Positions 11,060 through 23,001 of a stretch of 64,000 nucleotides of DNA are shown one piece after another. The notes beneath the pieces are model-generated. The model made no database searches. It saw only the letters and a program-made list of their open reading frames with translations, and was not told where the DNA came from. Origin of the DNA: Siphonodentalium dalli (Eukaryota; Mollusca; Scaphopoda; Gadilida; Siphonodentaliidae); contig CP136066.1 in NCBI GenBank assembly GCA_032622095.1, positions 94,383,319 through 94,447,318 of the forward strand. The letters are read 5' to 3'. The position numbers were made by a program, and so were the translations under genes. Numbering within the stretch: the first letter of the stretch is position 1; each line of letters starts with the position of its first letter.

Positions 11060-12296
11060 GACTTATCTCACAAAACTCATAAAACGCGAGGTCGATCAGG
11101 TTACTAACACAGTACAGTCACACGGATAGTAAGTATACTAATCAAACTCTCTTCTAGCTACACACGGAACGACACCACAAACAGGTAATGCTATCAGTCA
11201 TCCCCACCTTGAAGACAGGTAATTATTAACTATGTTTCAGAGGGCTCTTTGGTTCGTACTGATCATCGACAGGCTAACACAGTGGATTGGCCACGCCCCC
11301 TGCAGTAATGCAAGTCCTCAATAAAGTCCAACGCTAGAATTCAGTATAAACAACCCATCTCGTATGTATTAACCCATTTATGCAAAATCCGCAATATCGA
11401 CCGTCTAACAAGACTAACAATAATATCAAAACGTAGGGTAGCGGGCTCACGCCCTAGATGGCTCCTTGGGCGCTGATAAATGTCCTCGGGCGGCATAGAT
11501 GCGCTTGTCGTGTCCGTAGTATATAGGCCATTGAGTAATTATCTCCATCAAACAACCAACTAACCTGCTAACCTTGTAAACTCATTACACTTAACAACAA
11601 ATACAAAACCTGAACACAAAACAAATACACAAAAACAACTACATATACAATTTGAAAATATACTACTTGGCACTCTAAACCTTCAGAGACAAACCGACCA
11701 ACGCAGTCTGGCCTCAGCTGCATCCTCATCTGCGCACGCACCACACAACCAGACCAACGGGTTCTGACACTCGCACGGGAGTGGAAGGCGATCATTGCAC
11801 CATCGAGAGTTGAGGCGCCCCAACCGACCTTAAGTCAACCGGCTGGCATTGCACCCTCTCCCTAGAGTTGAGCCCGTAGTACAAGCCCGGAATACAACAG
11901 ACTAAGGCAACTGGAGTCCATGCAAGCACTAAATAGGACAATATGTACAGCTTCTTACAACTCTAAACAATATATATGTATATCAACAAACAAAACTCAC
12001 ATAGAGAAATCAAGGTAAGTCTTCTCCGCCGGTCCTGGTTCGGAGTGGGGTGGGGCTTTGCTTCTTGCTTTGGTGGCATCCACCTCATGCACAGTAGGCA
12101 AACACCTACTGTGCATGGGCTTATATCAATCTCACAAACTCTACAAACGCTCTTCAGCGGAATCATGGCATTCAAAAGTGGGTTGTAGGAGAGGGCTCCT
12201 TCAAATTTTCCCGGGTATCATCCCAAACTCCAAACTTGTTGAATCTGGGCAGACCAATATCCAGTAAAAATAACCACCAACAACTAAAACTTTCCA
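11060..12296. other. region upstream of a LINE fragment, no gene recognised
   Basis: No assured ORF. The segment around 12173-12240 (AAAGTGGGTTGTAGGA, then a proline/glycine-rich reading frame) recurs in reverse at 24885-24960, so part of this stretch is probably retroelement 5' sequence. A small hairpin (ACAGTAGG...CCTACTGT) lies near 12090-12116. Confidence 0.45.
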
Positions 12297-13085
12297 ATGG
12301 CAGCACAAAACAACCTTAACATAGCACACATAAACGCGAACAGCATTAGGCCCGCAAACAAGAACTAGTAGAATATGTAGAAAAAAACAAAATAGACATA
12401 CTCACAGTCAACGAAACAAAACTAGGCAACGACATTAAATTTTCATTTCCCGGCTTTAACAAACATAGAAAGGACAGATCCTCCGCGGGGGTGGGGTCGC
12501 AATACTAGTTAGGCACCACATAAAATACACCATCATCAACACATCACAACTCAATGACGAAATCATAGCAATAGAAACGAACATAAGCAATAGAAAAACA
12601 GCTATAATCTCCCTATACGTACCACCACACAAAACTCTCCCTCAACTTTCAACGTTAAAATATTTTACAGATAAATTCAAAAACTGCATCTTTCTGGGAG
12701 ACCTTAACGCAAAACACATTATTTACAATTGCAGCAAAACTGATACTTATATATATATGTATACGGGGACGCACTTTTTAACACAATCGAAGACCAAGAA
12801 CTAATACTACTTAATAACAAAGGCATCGCAACTCACCACGACATAAAAACCAAATCATGGGACATGTTAGATTACGCCCTAGCCACGCCATCAATCGCAA
12901 AAACAATACATAAATGCAAGATAGGATTTGATATAGGGAGTGACCACTATCCAGTCGAACTCTATACATAACAAATTCTAAACCACAACACAACACAAAC
13001 AAAATATCTGAAGAGAAACCTTAGAAATGCAGATTGGGACAAATTCAGGGAACTCACTAACTTGAACATCGACAACACATAAATT
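12297..13085 (+). pseudogene. decayed LINE endonuclease (ORF2 N-terminus)
   Basis: Starting at ATG 12297 and reading across at least two frameshifts, the translation follows an apurinic-like endonuclease of Jockey/I-type non-LTR retrotransposons: NLNIAHINANSIR near the start, then DILTVNETKLG (the catalytic Glu block), a FPGF motif, a ...IFLGDLNAKH block, and near the end IGSDHYPVEL (the catalytic SDH). After the domain there is a short linker (NADWDKF) and then a loss of similarity; no reverse transcriptase follows. A TAG ends the first frame after 23 codons. Family identity is from motif recognition; the disruptions are seen directly. Confidence 0.75.
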
Positions 13086-13365
13086 ATGTGGTGGCAGCAT
13101 AACAAAAGACTTCATTGGCAAATTAAACCTGCAGCTCGACTGAGCCAGGCTTATACCTCACATGCCTTGAACATTAATCAATACTCAAAACCCTGTTTGG
13201 CTCGCAGGGACTCGTGGGTGCATGAGACCACTCGATCGCTACCAGAATTGAGTCCCCACCCCCCTGCGTGTTACACATCCACATAAACCAGGACAATGTC
13301 TACAAGAACCCGGACACCTTTGTCATAAACCTGATTTAAATTTCTCCACGCACCCGCATGTATAA

Positions 13366-13527
13366 TCCTTATTTCTATTCGCGGCCATATTGGATCCATC
13401 CAGCTCCGTTCCGCGTATTCAGTGCTACAGGTCAAAGTTCTGGAGGTGCATTTCTTATATGGAGCTTTTGAATATTCATGAATTCCATATCCAATATGGC
13501 CGCGACTTAGAAATAAGACTTATATTG
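13366..13527. repeat. inverted repeat with ~28-bp arms
   Basis: CTTATTTCTATTCGCGGCC and its near-inverse GGCCGCGACTTAGAAATAAG enclose about 100 bp. It may be a small MITE. The next kilobase (13530-14990) contains no recognised gene. Confidence 0.55.
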
Positions 13528-13859
13528 GACCATCAACCAAACCCCAAACACATGACCTCAATTAATAACAAACAACAAACGTTGTGGGATACAGTCGACA
13601 GGATAACTTTACTTCACATATACATGTACTATATTACCCAATAAACTATCTATAAATTTTCACATCTCTCACGACTATGCATGCCATGCCTGAACTAAAC
13701 ACGTTCCAGTGGTCTTCTTTTTATTGAAGACTACCTCGCTCTAAAACTATCTATATTCTGGAAAGGTACAAAATACACGTCTGAAGAATTCAGATCCCAC
13801 TGGAACACCAAGCCTCAGGGGGTATATGGCAGATTAGCCAAACATATACAACATGTATG

Positions 13860-14030
13860 CACTATACCCACAGCCCGTACGACAGGTGCTCAATGCATAT
13901 ACATAGCCCGAACGACATGTGCTACCACATCATATATAGCTCTAAGGGACACTAAGCCTCGGATGCATGCTACGGCAAATTACACAAACATAAACATTAT
14001 ACACAGCATAATAGCTTTTACGACGGGTGT
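13860..14030. repeat. three diverged short repeats
   Basis: The words agcccgtacgacaggtgctc, agcccgaacgacatgtgcta and agcttttacgacgggtgttc recur at ~50-120-bp spacing. The surrounding DNA has no recognised gene. Confidence 0.4.
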
Positions 14031-15004
14031 TCCATGTCGAATAAATACATAATTTCAAACATTTGTGTATTCATTTATAAATTTCTTCGCTTGTAATATG
14101 TCGAGGGTTTCGACCCGAATGTCCGATCCAAAAGAACTATTTTCGACCGAACAATCATTATACACTCCCATCTAGAGTTACCGTTCTTTCGCCGAGAGTC
14201 CAATACATTAATCACGTCGTGCCGCGGAGAAAATATTTCCAGCGTAATTCATTAACCTCGAACCTCTAAAAATATGGAGTTCTTGTGTTATTCCGGGCTT
14301 CTTGTAGACATGATCAGAGCTTCTTTTGGGTTTGTCTGGGTGTCATTCACCCGATTCGATTCCGACAGGGCGTCGGTCGAATTTTATATAAAGATCTGCG
14401 TTCTCAGTGCATTAACCTCTTCACTGCCGAATGGGATCATTATTACGCCCTCTGGGTGTATTCTGTGAGGGTATTTTTTGTGTAAGATAGGACATAGGAC
14501 TACCGGCAAATATGATTAGAAATGTACTTGGGTATTTTCGCACTCGAACCATGTAACGAAGTTCGACAATGTGGTCTGATTATTATTCTGCATGATATTT
14601 CATGCATTGTTCAGCTGATCAGCAGCATATGTAGTGTGATGATGGTACTTTGGTATACAACCACCAACCAGAAATTCAATTCATTGAGGAAAAACACCCA
14701 CTTTCCCGATTGGTATTGATAAGCTATTGGAGGGTCTTCCACTTCGCATGCAAAATATAGCAAAATATTATTAATTGATGACTGATGTACATGTACAGTA
14801 CACACACATAGTAATAACAATTAACGTTATGATTTGAAACTAACCATGATAGGATATTGACAGTAAGGTGGTATTAACTACTACGAGTAGTATTTGTAAT
14901 AATAGTACCATTCTAGCATAATATATGTGTACATGATGTATGGGAAATATTAAAGGACAAAACAAAAGTTACAATACAATCAAAACTTTTTTTTTAATTA
15001 ATCG

Positions 15005-15490
15005 CAAGAAGAGCTAATTGCGCTTAAGTACAATAAGGGAATCTCTATTGTGCTTAAGCGCAATAAGGAAATATTTAACTGTGCTTAAGCGCAATAATGG
15101 AATTTACAAATTGCGCTTATATAATAAAACCCAATAAGGAATATCTTAATAAGGAATATATTATATATAGTACATAAACTCCCTATAATTCAGGTGGTGT
15201 AGTCCATCTCCATGGTACAATGGGTGGAACAAATATAGGATTATTCTACTATTTGCACAAGGGTGATCTAATGAGAGAGATATTAATTGCACTTAAGTGC
15301 AATATTGATGTAATTTCGCTTACGTCTAATAAGGAATGTCTTATTACACTTAAGCGCAATAAGAATATTCCTTATTGCACAGGAATATCACATTGTGCTT
15401 AAGCGCAATAAGGTATCTCTAATTGCGCTTAAGCACAATAACTGAAGGAATATTCTTATTGGGCTTGAGCTCAATTAGAGATTCCTTAAG
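15005..15490. repeat. tandem array of a palindromic ATTGCGCTTAAGCGCAAT unit
   Basis: About a dozen diverged copies of the self-complementary core ATTGCGCTTAAGCGCAAT, mostly followed by AAGGAAT-type spacers. Each unit is itself a short palindrome, so the array is symmetric on both strands. ORFs here are repeat artefacts. Confidence 0.8.
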
Positions 15491-15730
15491 TTATTGCAGT
15501 TAATCGAAATTGTCTATTAAATGTCAAGTTGGTTTCCCATAGAGATGTCTATGCGCAAGGGACCTACGCCAATCTTCTCTGTTGGGATTCCAATTGTTGG
15601 CTTATTAAATATGCACATATGCTTAAGATACAGTCGTGCGCGAAGCGCGCTCTCGTAGGTCGGGTTTTGGATCCCAGTGAATTAAAATATCATTGAAATA
15701 ATCGGTTCCCCCCCCCCCCAATAATATAAG

Positions 15731-15872
15731 TTATTGTGGTTGATTGACGGTAACATGGTGTGACATTGACGGCTTGGAGCCTATGTTCAACCGAGTCGCG
15801 CTAGCGACGAGGTTGAACATAGGCTCCAAGCCGTCAATGTCACACCATGTTACCGTCAATCAACCACAATAA
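15731..15872. repeat. near-perfect palindrome with 62-bp arms
   Basis: The left arm 15731-15792 is exactly complementary to the right arm 15811-15872 by eye. The 18-base centre is itself palindromic (GTCGCGCTAGCGAC). It lies about 240 bp beyond the stop end of the Crypton ORF. The transcript would form a long microRNA-precursor-like hairpin. Confidence 0.85.
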
Positions 15873-16110
15873 CGTATATGTTCCATTGACAGCCCTTTAA
15901 TTTTGTGGTGACAGCTAGAATCAGTTTCATACTGGAACCGATGCGTCATATTATAGCATTCTCATGTTTACGCTATAAACCCGTTGCGCCCCCCAGTGAA
16001 TGACGTCACGAAAAAATCAATGATGTAGTTTTATAAATAGAACAAGAAAATCACAGGAAGTTTTGAATGATCGTAGCACAATTTGTAAGTGGATTTCTCT
16101 TGATTTCTCA

Positions 16111-17439
16111 TCAATTATGTGGAGGACTGCCGAAGTGAATGTTGTGAATGGTACATCCACTAAACATTGGAGCTCCTTTGTCCAAAACTTTGTCCAAAAC
16201 ACCACCGCCATTTCCTGCAAATTTTTCAATTTGTTGTGTTGTTGTTGAACATTTTTGTTGTATTTGCCGAGTTATTTGGGTTCCCGACATTACTGGTCGA
16301 ACTTGAGGAATGTTCATGTCATCATGAGGCGGACACGCAGATCTCGGATTTACGGGCGGATTGTATGGCACAAGTGAGTGACGCGAAACACTACCACCGA
16401 TGGCCTCACCCATCGCCATTTTCTCCCTGTCAGAAACTCGTTGATACACAGAGAGGGACGAGACTGACTTATGCCCTGTTACAGCCATTATTTGTGATGG
16501 GCTGAAATTTACCCTGCCCAGAATTGTAACTCCTGTAACACGGATACTGTGATTGGTGTAACGTTTGGATATGAGGATTTTTTCGCTCAGGTTTGGCATG
16601 AAAAGACGGAGTTTATCACGCCCTACTGGCTTATTTTGGTACCATATTTCACCAGGATAATCCTCGAAACTGTCTTTAGGATACTGCCAGAGACGCCCAC
16701 ATGTCGGATTTAATTTCCTGAGGTAAGTTTCAAATGTTTTTACTGGACAGTTGTCATTTTCATCTAAGTCTGCGGGCATGTGACCAGAAAAAGTCTCTTT
16801 GTCGCCACCTCGGTGATTTTTTGTCAATTCGTCCTTTTTTTTAAGGACATATTTTCTGCCATCAGGATATTGGTGTATGGAAAATGAATCTTTGGTCATG
16901 AGTTCCATGTTTTCGTTTGCACGACGACAAAAGTATAATCTGATGTTCATTTGCACTCGATTGAATAACCCGTATGGTGTTCTCGGTGATAAATACAGGC
17001 TGTTATATATTTGTTTCAAATCATCCTCTTCAATTTGGTCATGGTGTGTGATATCCCCTTTCCCGTGAAGCTTTATTTCAGACATGGCCGTTTTGAAACA
17101 CTCATTAGCTTCAGCAAATTCAGCATTGGTAATGATGTCGATTTTTTTCATCTGTGGTGGCGACTTTAAATATCTATTCAAAGCATGTCTTATGTTTTCA
17201 AACGTGCTTGCCTTATACAACTCCCCCTTTTTCGAGCGAGCGTCCATGTAAAAATGACACAAGTGCTCATTCAACTTTACAGCATCAAACGTTTCGAAAT
17301 TAGTGTCCTGCTTTTTTTCTTGCAAATACTCCCTTAGTGTTCTGGCAGCTACCGCATTTGAACTCTGTGTATTTTTAGGAATATTATTCGCACGTTTGGA
17401 AATTATTTCATCCATCGAATGATCGGCGAAACGCTTCAT
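16111..17439 (-). CDS. Crypton-type tyrosine recombinase (DUF3504-like), intact ORF
   Basis: A single 442-codon exon on the minus strand. The middle and C-terminal part matches the tyrosine-recombinase fold of animal Cryptons, the domain also domesticated in QRICH1, KIAA1958 and ZMYM proteins. Candidate catalytic residues are an Arg in 'YFCRRANENMEL' (about residue 172), His297-x-x-Arg300 in 'TNHSIR', His323 in 'TGHKS' and the Tyr332 nucleophile in 'SVYQR'. The N-terminal ~130 residues resemble a SAM-like DNA-binding segment. The last ~90 residues are low-complexity and rich in Gln, Thr and Gly. The start is the ATG at 17439 after an AT-rich leader. The ORF is undisrupted, unlike most elements here, so it is either a young transposon or a co-opted gene. 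Cryptons have no TIRs, so the element ends could not be set. Confidence 0.8.
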   Translation of the reverse strand: MKRFADHSMDEIISKRANNIPKNTQSSNAVAARTLREYLQEKKQDTNFETFDAVKLNEHLCHFYMDARSKKGELYKASTFENIRHALNRYLKSPPQMKKIDIITNAEFAEANECFKTAMSEIKLHGKGDITHHDQIEEDDLKQIYNSLYLSPRTPYGLFNRVQMNIRLYFCRRANENMELMTKDSFSIHQYPDGRKYVLKKKDELTKNHRGGDKETFSGHMPADLDENDNCPVKTFETYLRKLNPTCGRLWQYPKDSFEDYPGEIWYQNKPVGRDKLRLFMPNLSEKILISKRYTNHSIRVTGVTILGRVNFSPSQIMAVTGHKSVSSLSVYQRVSDREKMAMGEAIGGSVSRHSLVPYNPPVNPRSACPPHDDMNIPQVRPVMSGTQITRQIQQKCSTTTQQIEKFAGNGGGVLDKVLDKGAPMFSGCTIHNIHFGSPPHN

Positions 17440-18097
17440 TTTGTCGTATTTTGTTACTAAAATGCAGACGACTTAATTTGTTTACATCACCTATACAACA
17501 GGTGCGAATACTAACACCCCCCAAGAGTGAGTAGAACCACCCAACTTGACAAACGATGAACACTACAATTTGGATTAATCCATTAAAGTTAGGGACCGCT
17601 TAGTATAAGAAAAAACGTTCATTTCTATAATCAATGATTTTATAGTGAACCTATTACATAAAACAGATCGATCGCCGTCAATTGTTATCTGAATTGTCAA
17701 ACAAATTATTTGCAACACGGTCTAACACGTTTACGTGCCGGTAACGTTATTCCCCCAGATGGAGCCTCTTGCTCTATGCAAATTAGATGACGTCACCCGC
17801 CAACATAAGAACCTTTGCACGCGCGAAAGCCGTAAACATGGGATATGTTGCGCGAGCGTTAACCAATTGAATGCCGAGGATTTAGCTGGAAATGGAACAT
17901 ACATCCATATATTGAATATACATGTTTTTGGAGCAGAATTAGATAGTCCATATTGGACGCCATCATGGAATTTAATTTTTTTGTTTAATTTTCACACATA
18001 GTTATTAGTTATGTGGATGGTGTTATCATTAATCACCACACCCTTATATTGATTATGTGGATAGAGTTATCATTAAACCTCACATCCTTATATTGGT
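17440..18097. other. upstream region of the Crypton ORF, no gene
   Basis: Non-coding. TGACGTCAC occurs here (about 17788) and also on the other side of the recombinase ORF (about 16001), a possible CRE-type site or a chance match. Confidence 0.4.
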
Positions 18098-18229
18098 TAC
18101 AGTAATGCCCAAAGTAATTGACCACTTAACCACAGCAGAATTATTGTAATTTTTCAGGATTTAAAAGCCTGAAAAATTACCCATAATTCTGCTGTGGTTA
18201 AGTGGTCAATTACTTTGGACATTACTGTA
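18098..18229. repeat. long palindrome, ~60-bp arms
   Basis: TACAGTAATGCCCAAAGTAA running to TTTTTCAGG pairs with CCTGAAAAATTAC running to GGACATTACTGTA around a 9-base centre, with only a few mismatches. Confidence 0.8.
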
Positions 18230-18454
18230 TGTGGATGGAGTTATCATTAAACCTCACATCAGTGTGTTGGGGATTTTGGACTTTGACTTGGGACCTTTGG
18301 TTTTTAACGCAACAAATGCGAGTACACCTTATACACAAGTTTCTTGGATAAGATGAGTTTGAAGCCTGCTTACATTTCGAAATGTTGTCAGTTTTGTATC
18401 GTCTGCAGCGGAACTCGGCATGTTGAAGCAAAAGTTACAAGAGATAAAATATGT

Positions 18455-19330
18455 ACGTAACGAGACTATAATACAAATGAAAAAATAAATTGAGGGAGGA
18501 GTGGGCGATACAGGGAACTAAGGGTTGAACCGATATAAATTTGTAGAGCGATAACGACCAATGTTGACATATCATGCTTCTCAACTCTACTGTTGCAACA
18601 AGGCTATAAAATGGGGGGGGGGGGGGGGGGGTTGTCATAATCTTAGTTATCTCTATATAGTGCCAGAATAGTCATTTATGGACTTCTATAGTGGTACAAT
18701 GCAAATTGGAATCAAATGATAAAAATATGTATGTAACACAACTACGGTATACCGATGAAAATAAAAATAATAATTTAGGCCAGGATTAGATGTTGGGTTG
18801 GTTAAATAGACTCGGAGAAAAAGGGGAACGATGAACTGACATAAATTAGTAGAGCGATAGCGATCAATGTTGCCATGTGATGCATCGCGACTGTACTGTA
18901 GCGGCAATGATATAAAATTGGGGGGGGGGGGGGTCTGAAATTATCTCTATCTCTATAGATGGCACCAGGATTATATAGAAAGGAATAGCAATTGATATAC
19001 GTATACCGTAATCGTATACTATAGTAATACCATAGACATATAAGTACGAGTATCACGTGATAAAATATTACGTAACGTGACTATAGCGATGAAAAAAAAT
19101 AAAATTGGACCGGGATTAGAGGTTCGGTTGGTTATATGTGGATAATTGGATATGGAATTCACACCGAATAAAAATTAGTGGAGCGATAAAGACCAATGTT
19201 GACACTTAGTCAGGCTACGCGGGAGAAAATAGGGGTTGATACGATAGACCGAAATAAATTTGTCGGGTGATAATGACCAATGTTGACGTATAAAGTAACG
19301 CGACTGTACTGTCCCAGAATTATCAGGTAG
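18455..19330. repeat. ~305-bp tandem units with poly-G tracts
   Basis: Three diverged units share GAGCGATAACGACCAATGTT, then CTGTACTG-like, then TATAAAAT followed by a G run (18 G at about 18613 and 13 G at about 18920; degenerate in the third). The poly-G tracts recur at the same place in the unit and are therefore part of the repeat. No coding capacity. Confidence 0.7.
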
Positions 19331-19403
19331 AACCTGTCAAATATGAACTCTGGTGCCCAATATGGAACAGCTCAGAAAACATTCGCAGGGCCCTAAAATT
19401 TAT

Positions 19404-19935
19404 TTAACATGGGATCTGCCATAAAAATTGATTTATGTCGATAAAATTCTTATTTTTCAAAATTTTAAGCTGAGACTTGGTGTGTCTGTGTGGAATACTT
19501 ATATATTCCTAAAATGACAGGGTACAGCACGTAATTATTTTTTAGATGGAAGAAATTAATTTTTTTCGATGATAAATTTTAACATGGGATTTGCTATTCA
19601 AATCGATTTATGTCGATAAAACTCTTATTTTTTCAAAATTTTAAGCTGAGACTTGGTGTGTCTGGGTGGAATACTTATATATTCCTAAAATGACAGGGTA
19701 CAGCACGTAATTATTTTTTAGATGGAAGAAATTATTTTTTTTCGATAATAAATTTTAACACGGGATTTTCCCATTCAAATCGATTTATGTCGATAAAACT
19801 GTTGTTTTTCAAAATTTTAAGCTGAGACTGAGGTATGTCTGCGTGGAATACTTATATATTCCTAAAATGACAGGGTCCAGCACGTATTTATCTTTTAGAT
19901 GGAAGAAATTGATTTGTTTCGATGATAAAAATCGA
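19404..19935. repeat. ~178-bp tandem repeat, three copies
   Basis: Units contain TTAACATGGGATTTGC, GATTTATGTCGATAAAACT, AAGCTGAGACTTGGTGTGTC and CCTAAAATGACAGGGTACAG in the same order three times, with small substitutions. This is a short satellite-like array. Confidence 0.85.
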
Positions 19936-22567
19936 GCGTGTACTCACTGACTGTACTGTGCGAGCTAAGATGTATTTAGATAGAATTATTGAAAGAATTT
20001 GACTTATTATTGTGCATTTTGAGAGAATCGAGTGGAGAAAAACGTTTAGTCAAACACGCGAATTCTGCCAATTACAGTTGCAGACGAGCGCTGTCAGAAT
20101 CAGATAATACAGATTGACAACAAAATTAATGCAGGCCTGAAACTCACCTTTTTGGGAGGTAAATCCCACTTATTAGATATCAAAACAATCCTTCCTAAGC
20201 ACATTCCACAAGTTTTTAATATCGTAGGACACAGTAACAGTCAAAATGAATGAATTTAAATCACGATTCCGAGACGAAGCGAGACATGTACTGTGTTCGA
20301 TTTTTGACACATTTTGAGGCGCCTTGTTTACGATCTTCTATCTATCTTCTATCTTCTGTGTCTTTACGGCCAGCATTGACCAACCCCAGAACGTGGTCTG
20401 AGTATATTCCTAACTATATATATATAGGCTATCTGTAAATGACTATTTAGATATGTCGTACGATGACGTCATTTGCGTTGCCCCACAACCTTAACCCTTT
20501 CCAATACCAGCGGCATTTCAATTGGTTGAAATTAAAATTTTCTTAAGTTCCAGCTCAACCTGAATCTAGTTACCCAATTGGTAGAAATACGTTAGCAGTA
20601 ATTCTTAGTTTAATGAGTTATAACTCTAATTTTATTGACGATATGAGCTCAACAGCATAATATGAAACAGTTTATGGCGGTGTTATCCAAACGTGTGCTT
20701 TGATAATGATTATAATTTTATTTTGCGATCAAACGTCAGTGCAGCTCAGCAGAAACGCATAGGCACTAGTTCAGTTCAGCAGAAACGCATGAGTCCTACG
20801 ATTATAGTACACCCACTGGACGCGCTTCGCGCGTCGGTCAGTGGGTGAAAAATCGGTATTATTATTTTACTTTAGTAACAAGGGACGTACTCACAAAATG
20901 TGTACCGGTTAGACTTTTTGCAGGATGTATGTGTTCGCACGCGGATGTATCTTCGCGGATGTCTCGTTGTTGCTGTATGTAACTTTTAGGACCGCGTTAA
21001 TTGCTTGGGATATTTAGGTGTGAACAATGGCTAAAGAATCTCCATGCAGAGTGTATGTGAATCATTCGGGACAAGAAAATCTGCGGAATGGGATGGAATG
21101 CTGAACAGAATGACAATCTGCGGAACGGAATGTGAAATTCCGTGGGACGGCCAATATATCGAGGAATATGACACGTAGAGTGCACCTTTTGGTGTCTAAC
21201 GAAAGGCCGATATTCGCCCCAACCAAATATATTAACCCCGCCACTGACCGGATACCAGGAGTTTCATTATTAGGTCCACGACTGACCTACCATCAAATTG
21301 TCGAAATCAAGGCCGCGGAACAGCTGTAGAATTGTATTTTTTAGAGCGATAACGTTATGCCCAAAAGCAGACGTTGCATTAAAATGAAGTTTAGCATCTA
21401 TTGCAGAACATAAATATATTCATTCGACCGAAGGGATTGTTTTTTGTTCATCTAGAAACCGATTAGTCCATACATGCAAGGTGCCACGAAACATCGAATA
21501 CTGCGTTCGACATCAATGTTTAGAATTTAGATTTATCGATGAATACGCTAGCAAACAGCAAGTATTAAGTATCAAATGACGCAATGGAATACTACGCATT
21601 CGTGTGTATATACTATATGGCTGTGATTAAACGACTATACTGACACGGCGAACATGCAAAATATATACCGACACCGATGAAAAAAGCAAAAAAATAGACT
21701 CGGTGTTTACAATATAATATAATAATATAATAAGTTTAGTTTGGGCAATTTCGATACATGTTGACGATGTAATGGTATACAGTGAATAGTATAACAGTAT
21801 GTGTATATACATTGTGTATATAACATAAGTAAAATTGCAGAATATAGAGAATAGGATTATATGGGGAAAATCGAATCGGATTGAGTACCTTTAAGTTGGT
21901 AATGAATGATTTAATAAATTTTATTATCGAATTATTCGATTTCGATTCTTTATTTTAAATGTTCCCGTTATTTTTAGCCTCCAAAATCCGTTTGCGGGAT
22001 CAATGTACATGCAGTGTGACTTTCTCTGGATTCGCGTTATCATACATAAAACGCAACGATCGCATGGTAATTTTCTCGACTCTAAGTGCTCCTGTTACCC
22101 TTCTAACTAGCACGTATGTTTGTCGTGGTCATAAAAAATGACCACTTCATAATAAAAGTATCGTAAAACGGATAATTTATGAATGGAATAAGTCTATTAA
22201 TTCTCGCCTAATGAAGTCGAATTTGTCGTAACGAGCGATATAAATAATGTTGTAAGAAACTTTTGTGGTCGTTCCTGTTTTATGTCCACGAGGGATGTGG
22301 AGAATTAGAGAGTATTATTTTCATTTTGCACAATCAATTTACTCATGTAGTATAACTGGCGATGCGGGATAGATCCGAGATATATGACTGTAGCAAATTA
22401 GTCCAGTCCATTCATTCCTCGGATTAGACACTTTTTGGCACGATGTGTGCAGGCGGTCTGATGCGGGCAGTTTTATTGCCCTATATATACATACGGACAT
22501 GGGTAGGAGCCCTCCGTTAAGGGTGTCCGACTTTGAATTTCCAACACATGTGCCTGTAACGCGCTCC
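19936..22567. other. non-coding stretch with small hairpins
   Basis: No gene was recognised. A short palindrome lies at 20811-20848 (ACCCACTGGACGCGC and its inverse, centre TTC). AT-rich simple sequence occupies 21700-21850. Confidence 0.5.
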
Positions 22568-22735
22568 GCTGTCCGCCCCCCTTTTGCGCTGCCCATATAC
22601 GCCGCCTCTATATACGCGCATGCTTCACGCTAATGGTAGTATAAGTGTCTGTTATACTACCATTAGCGTGAAGCGGGCGCGTATATAGTAGCGGCGTATA
22701 TGGTCAGCGCAAAAGGGGGGGGGGAGGGCGGATAG
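22568..22735. repeat. long palindrome, ~75-bp arms
   Basis: CGCCCCCCTTTTGCGCTG, then ATATACGCCGCC, then GCTTCACGCTAATGGTAGTA is followed, after a short loop near 22645, by its inverse ending in GGCGGATAG. The arms have small indels. Confidence 0.8.
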
Positions 22736-22769
22736 CAACACAATAATGCTAACCACTGTCAACTATGGT

Positions 22770-23001
22770 ATAACATTTCCCATGCATTATCTTGTATATG
22801 CATGCGAGTCCGCCCCCCCATAGCGAGCCTCGCATATATAAGATCATGTTCTGGCTTACAAGGTCAAGGTAAATATTGTTAGGCCAATGTATTCTCTTAT
22901 AAATATGCGAGGCTCCCTATGGGAGACTCGCATATATAAGAAAATGCATTGGCACAGGGTTTTCAAAAAATTTCAGGAAGCTCCAGTATTGGAAGGGTTA
23001 A
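22770..23001. mobile_element. TTAA MITE, nested hairpin cassettes, right end intact
   Basis: Two ccaatgcattctcttat-type palindromic cassettes (about 22776-22853 and 22882-22953) are followed by CAGGGTTTTC, TTTCAGGAAGCTCCAGTATT and GGAAGGG, ending at TTAA (22998-23001 region). The left terminus is poorly preserved. Confidence 0.6.
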
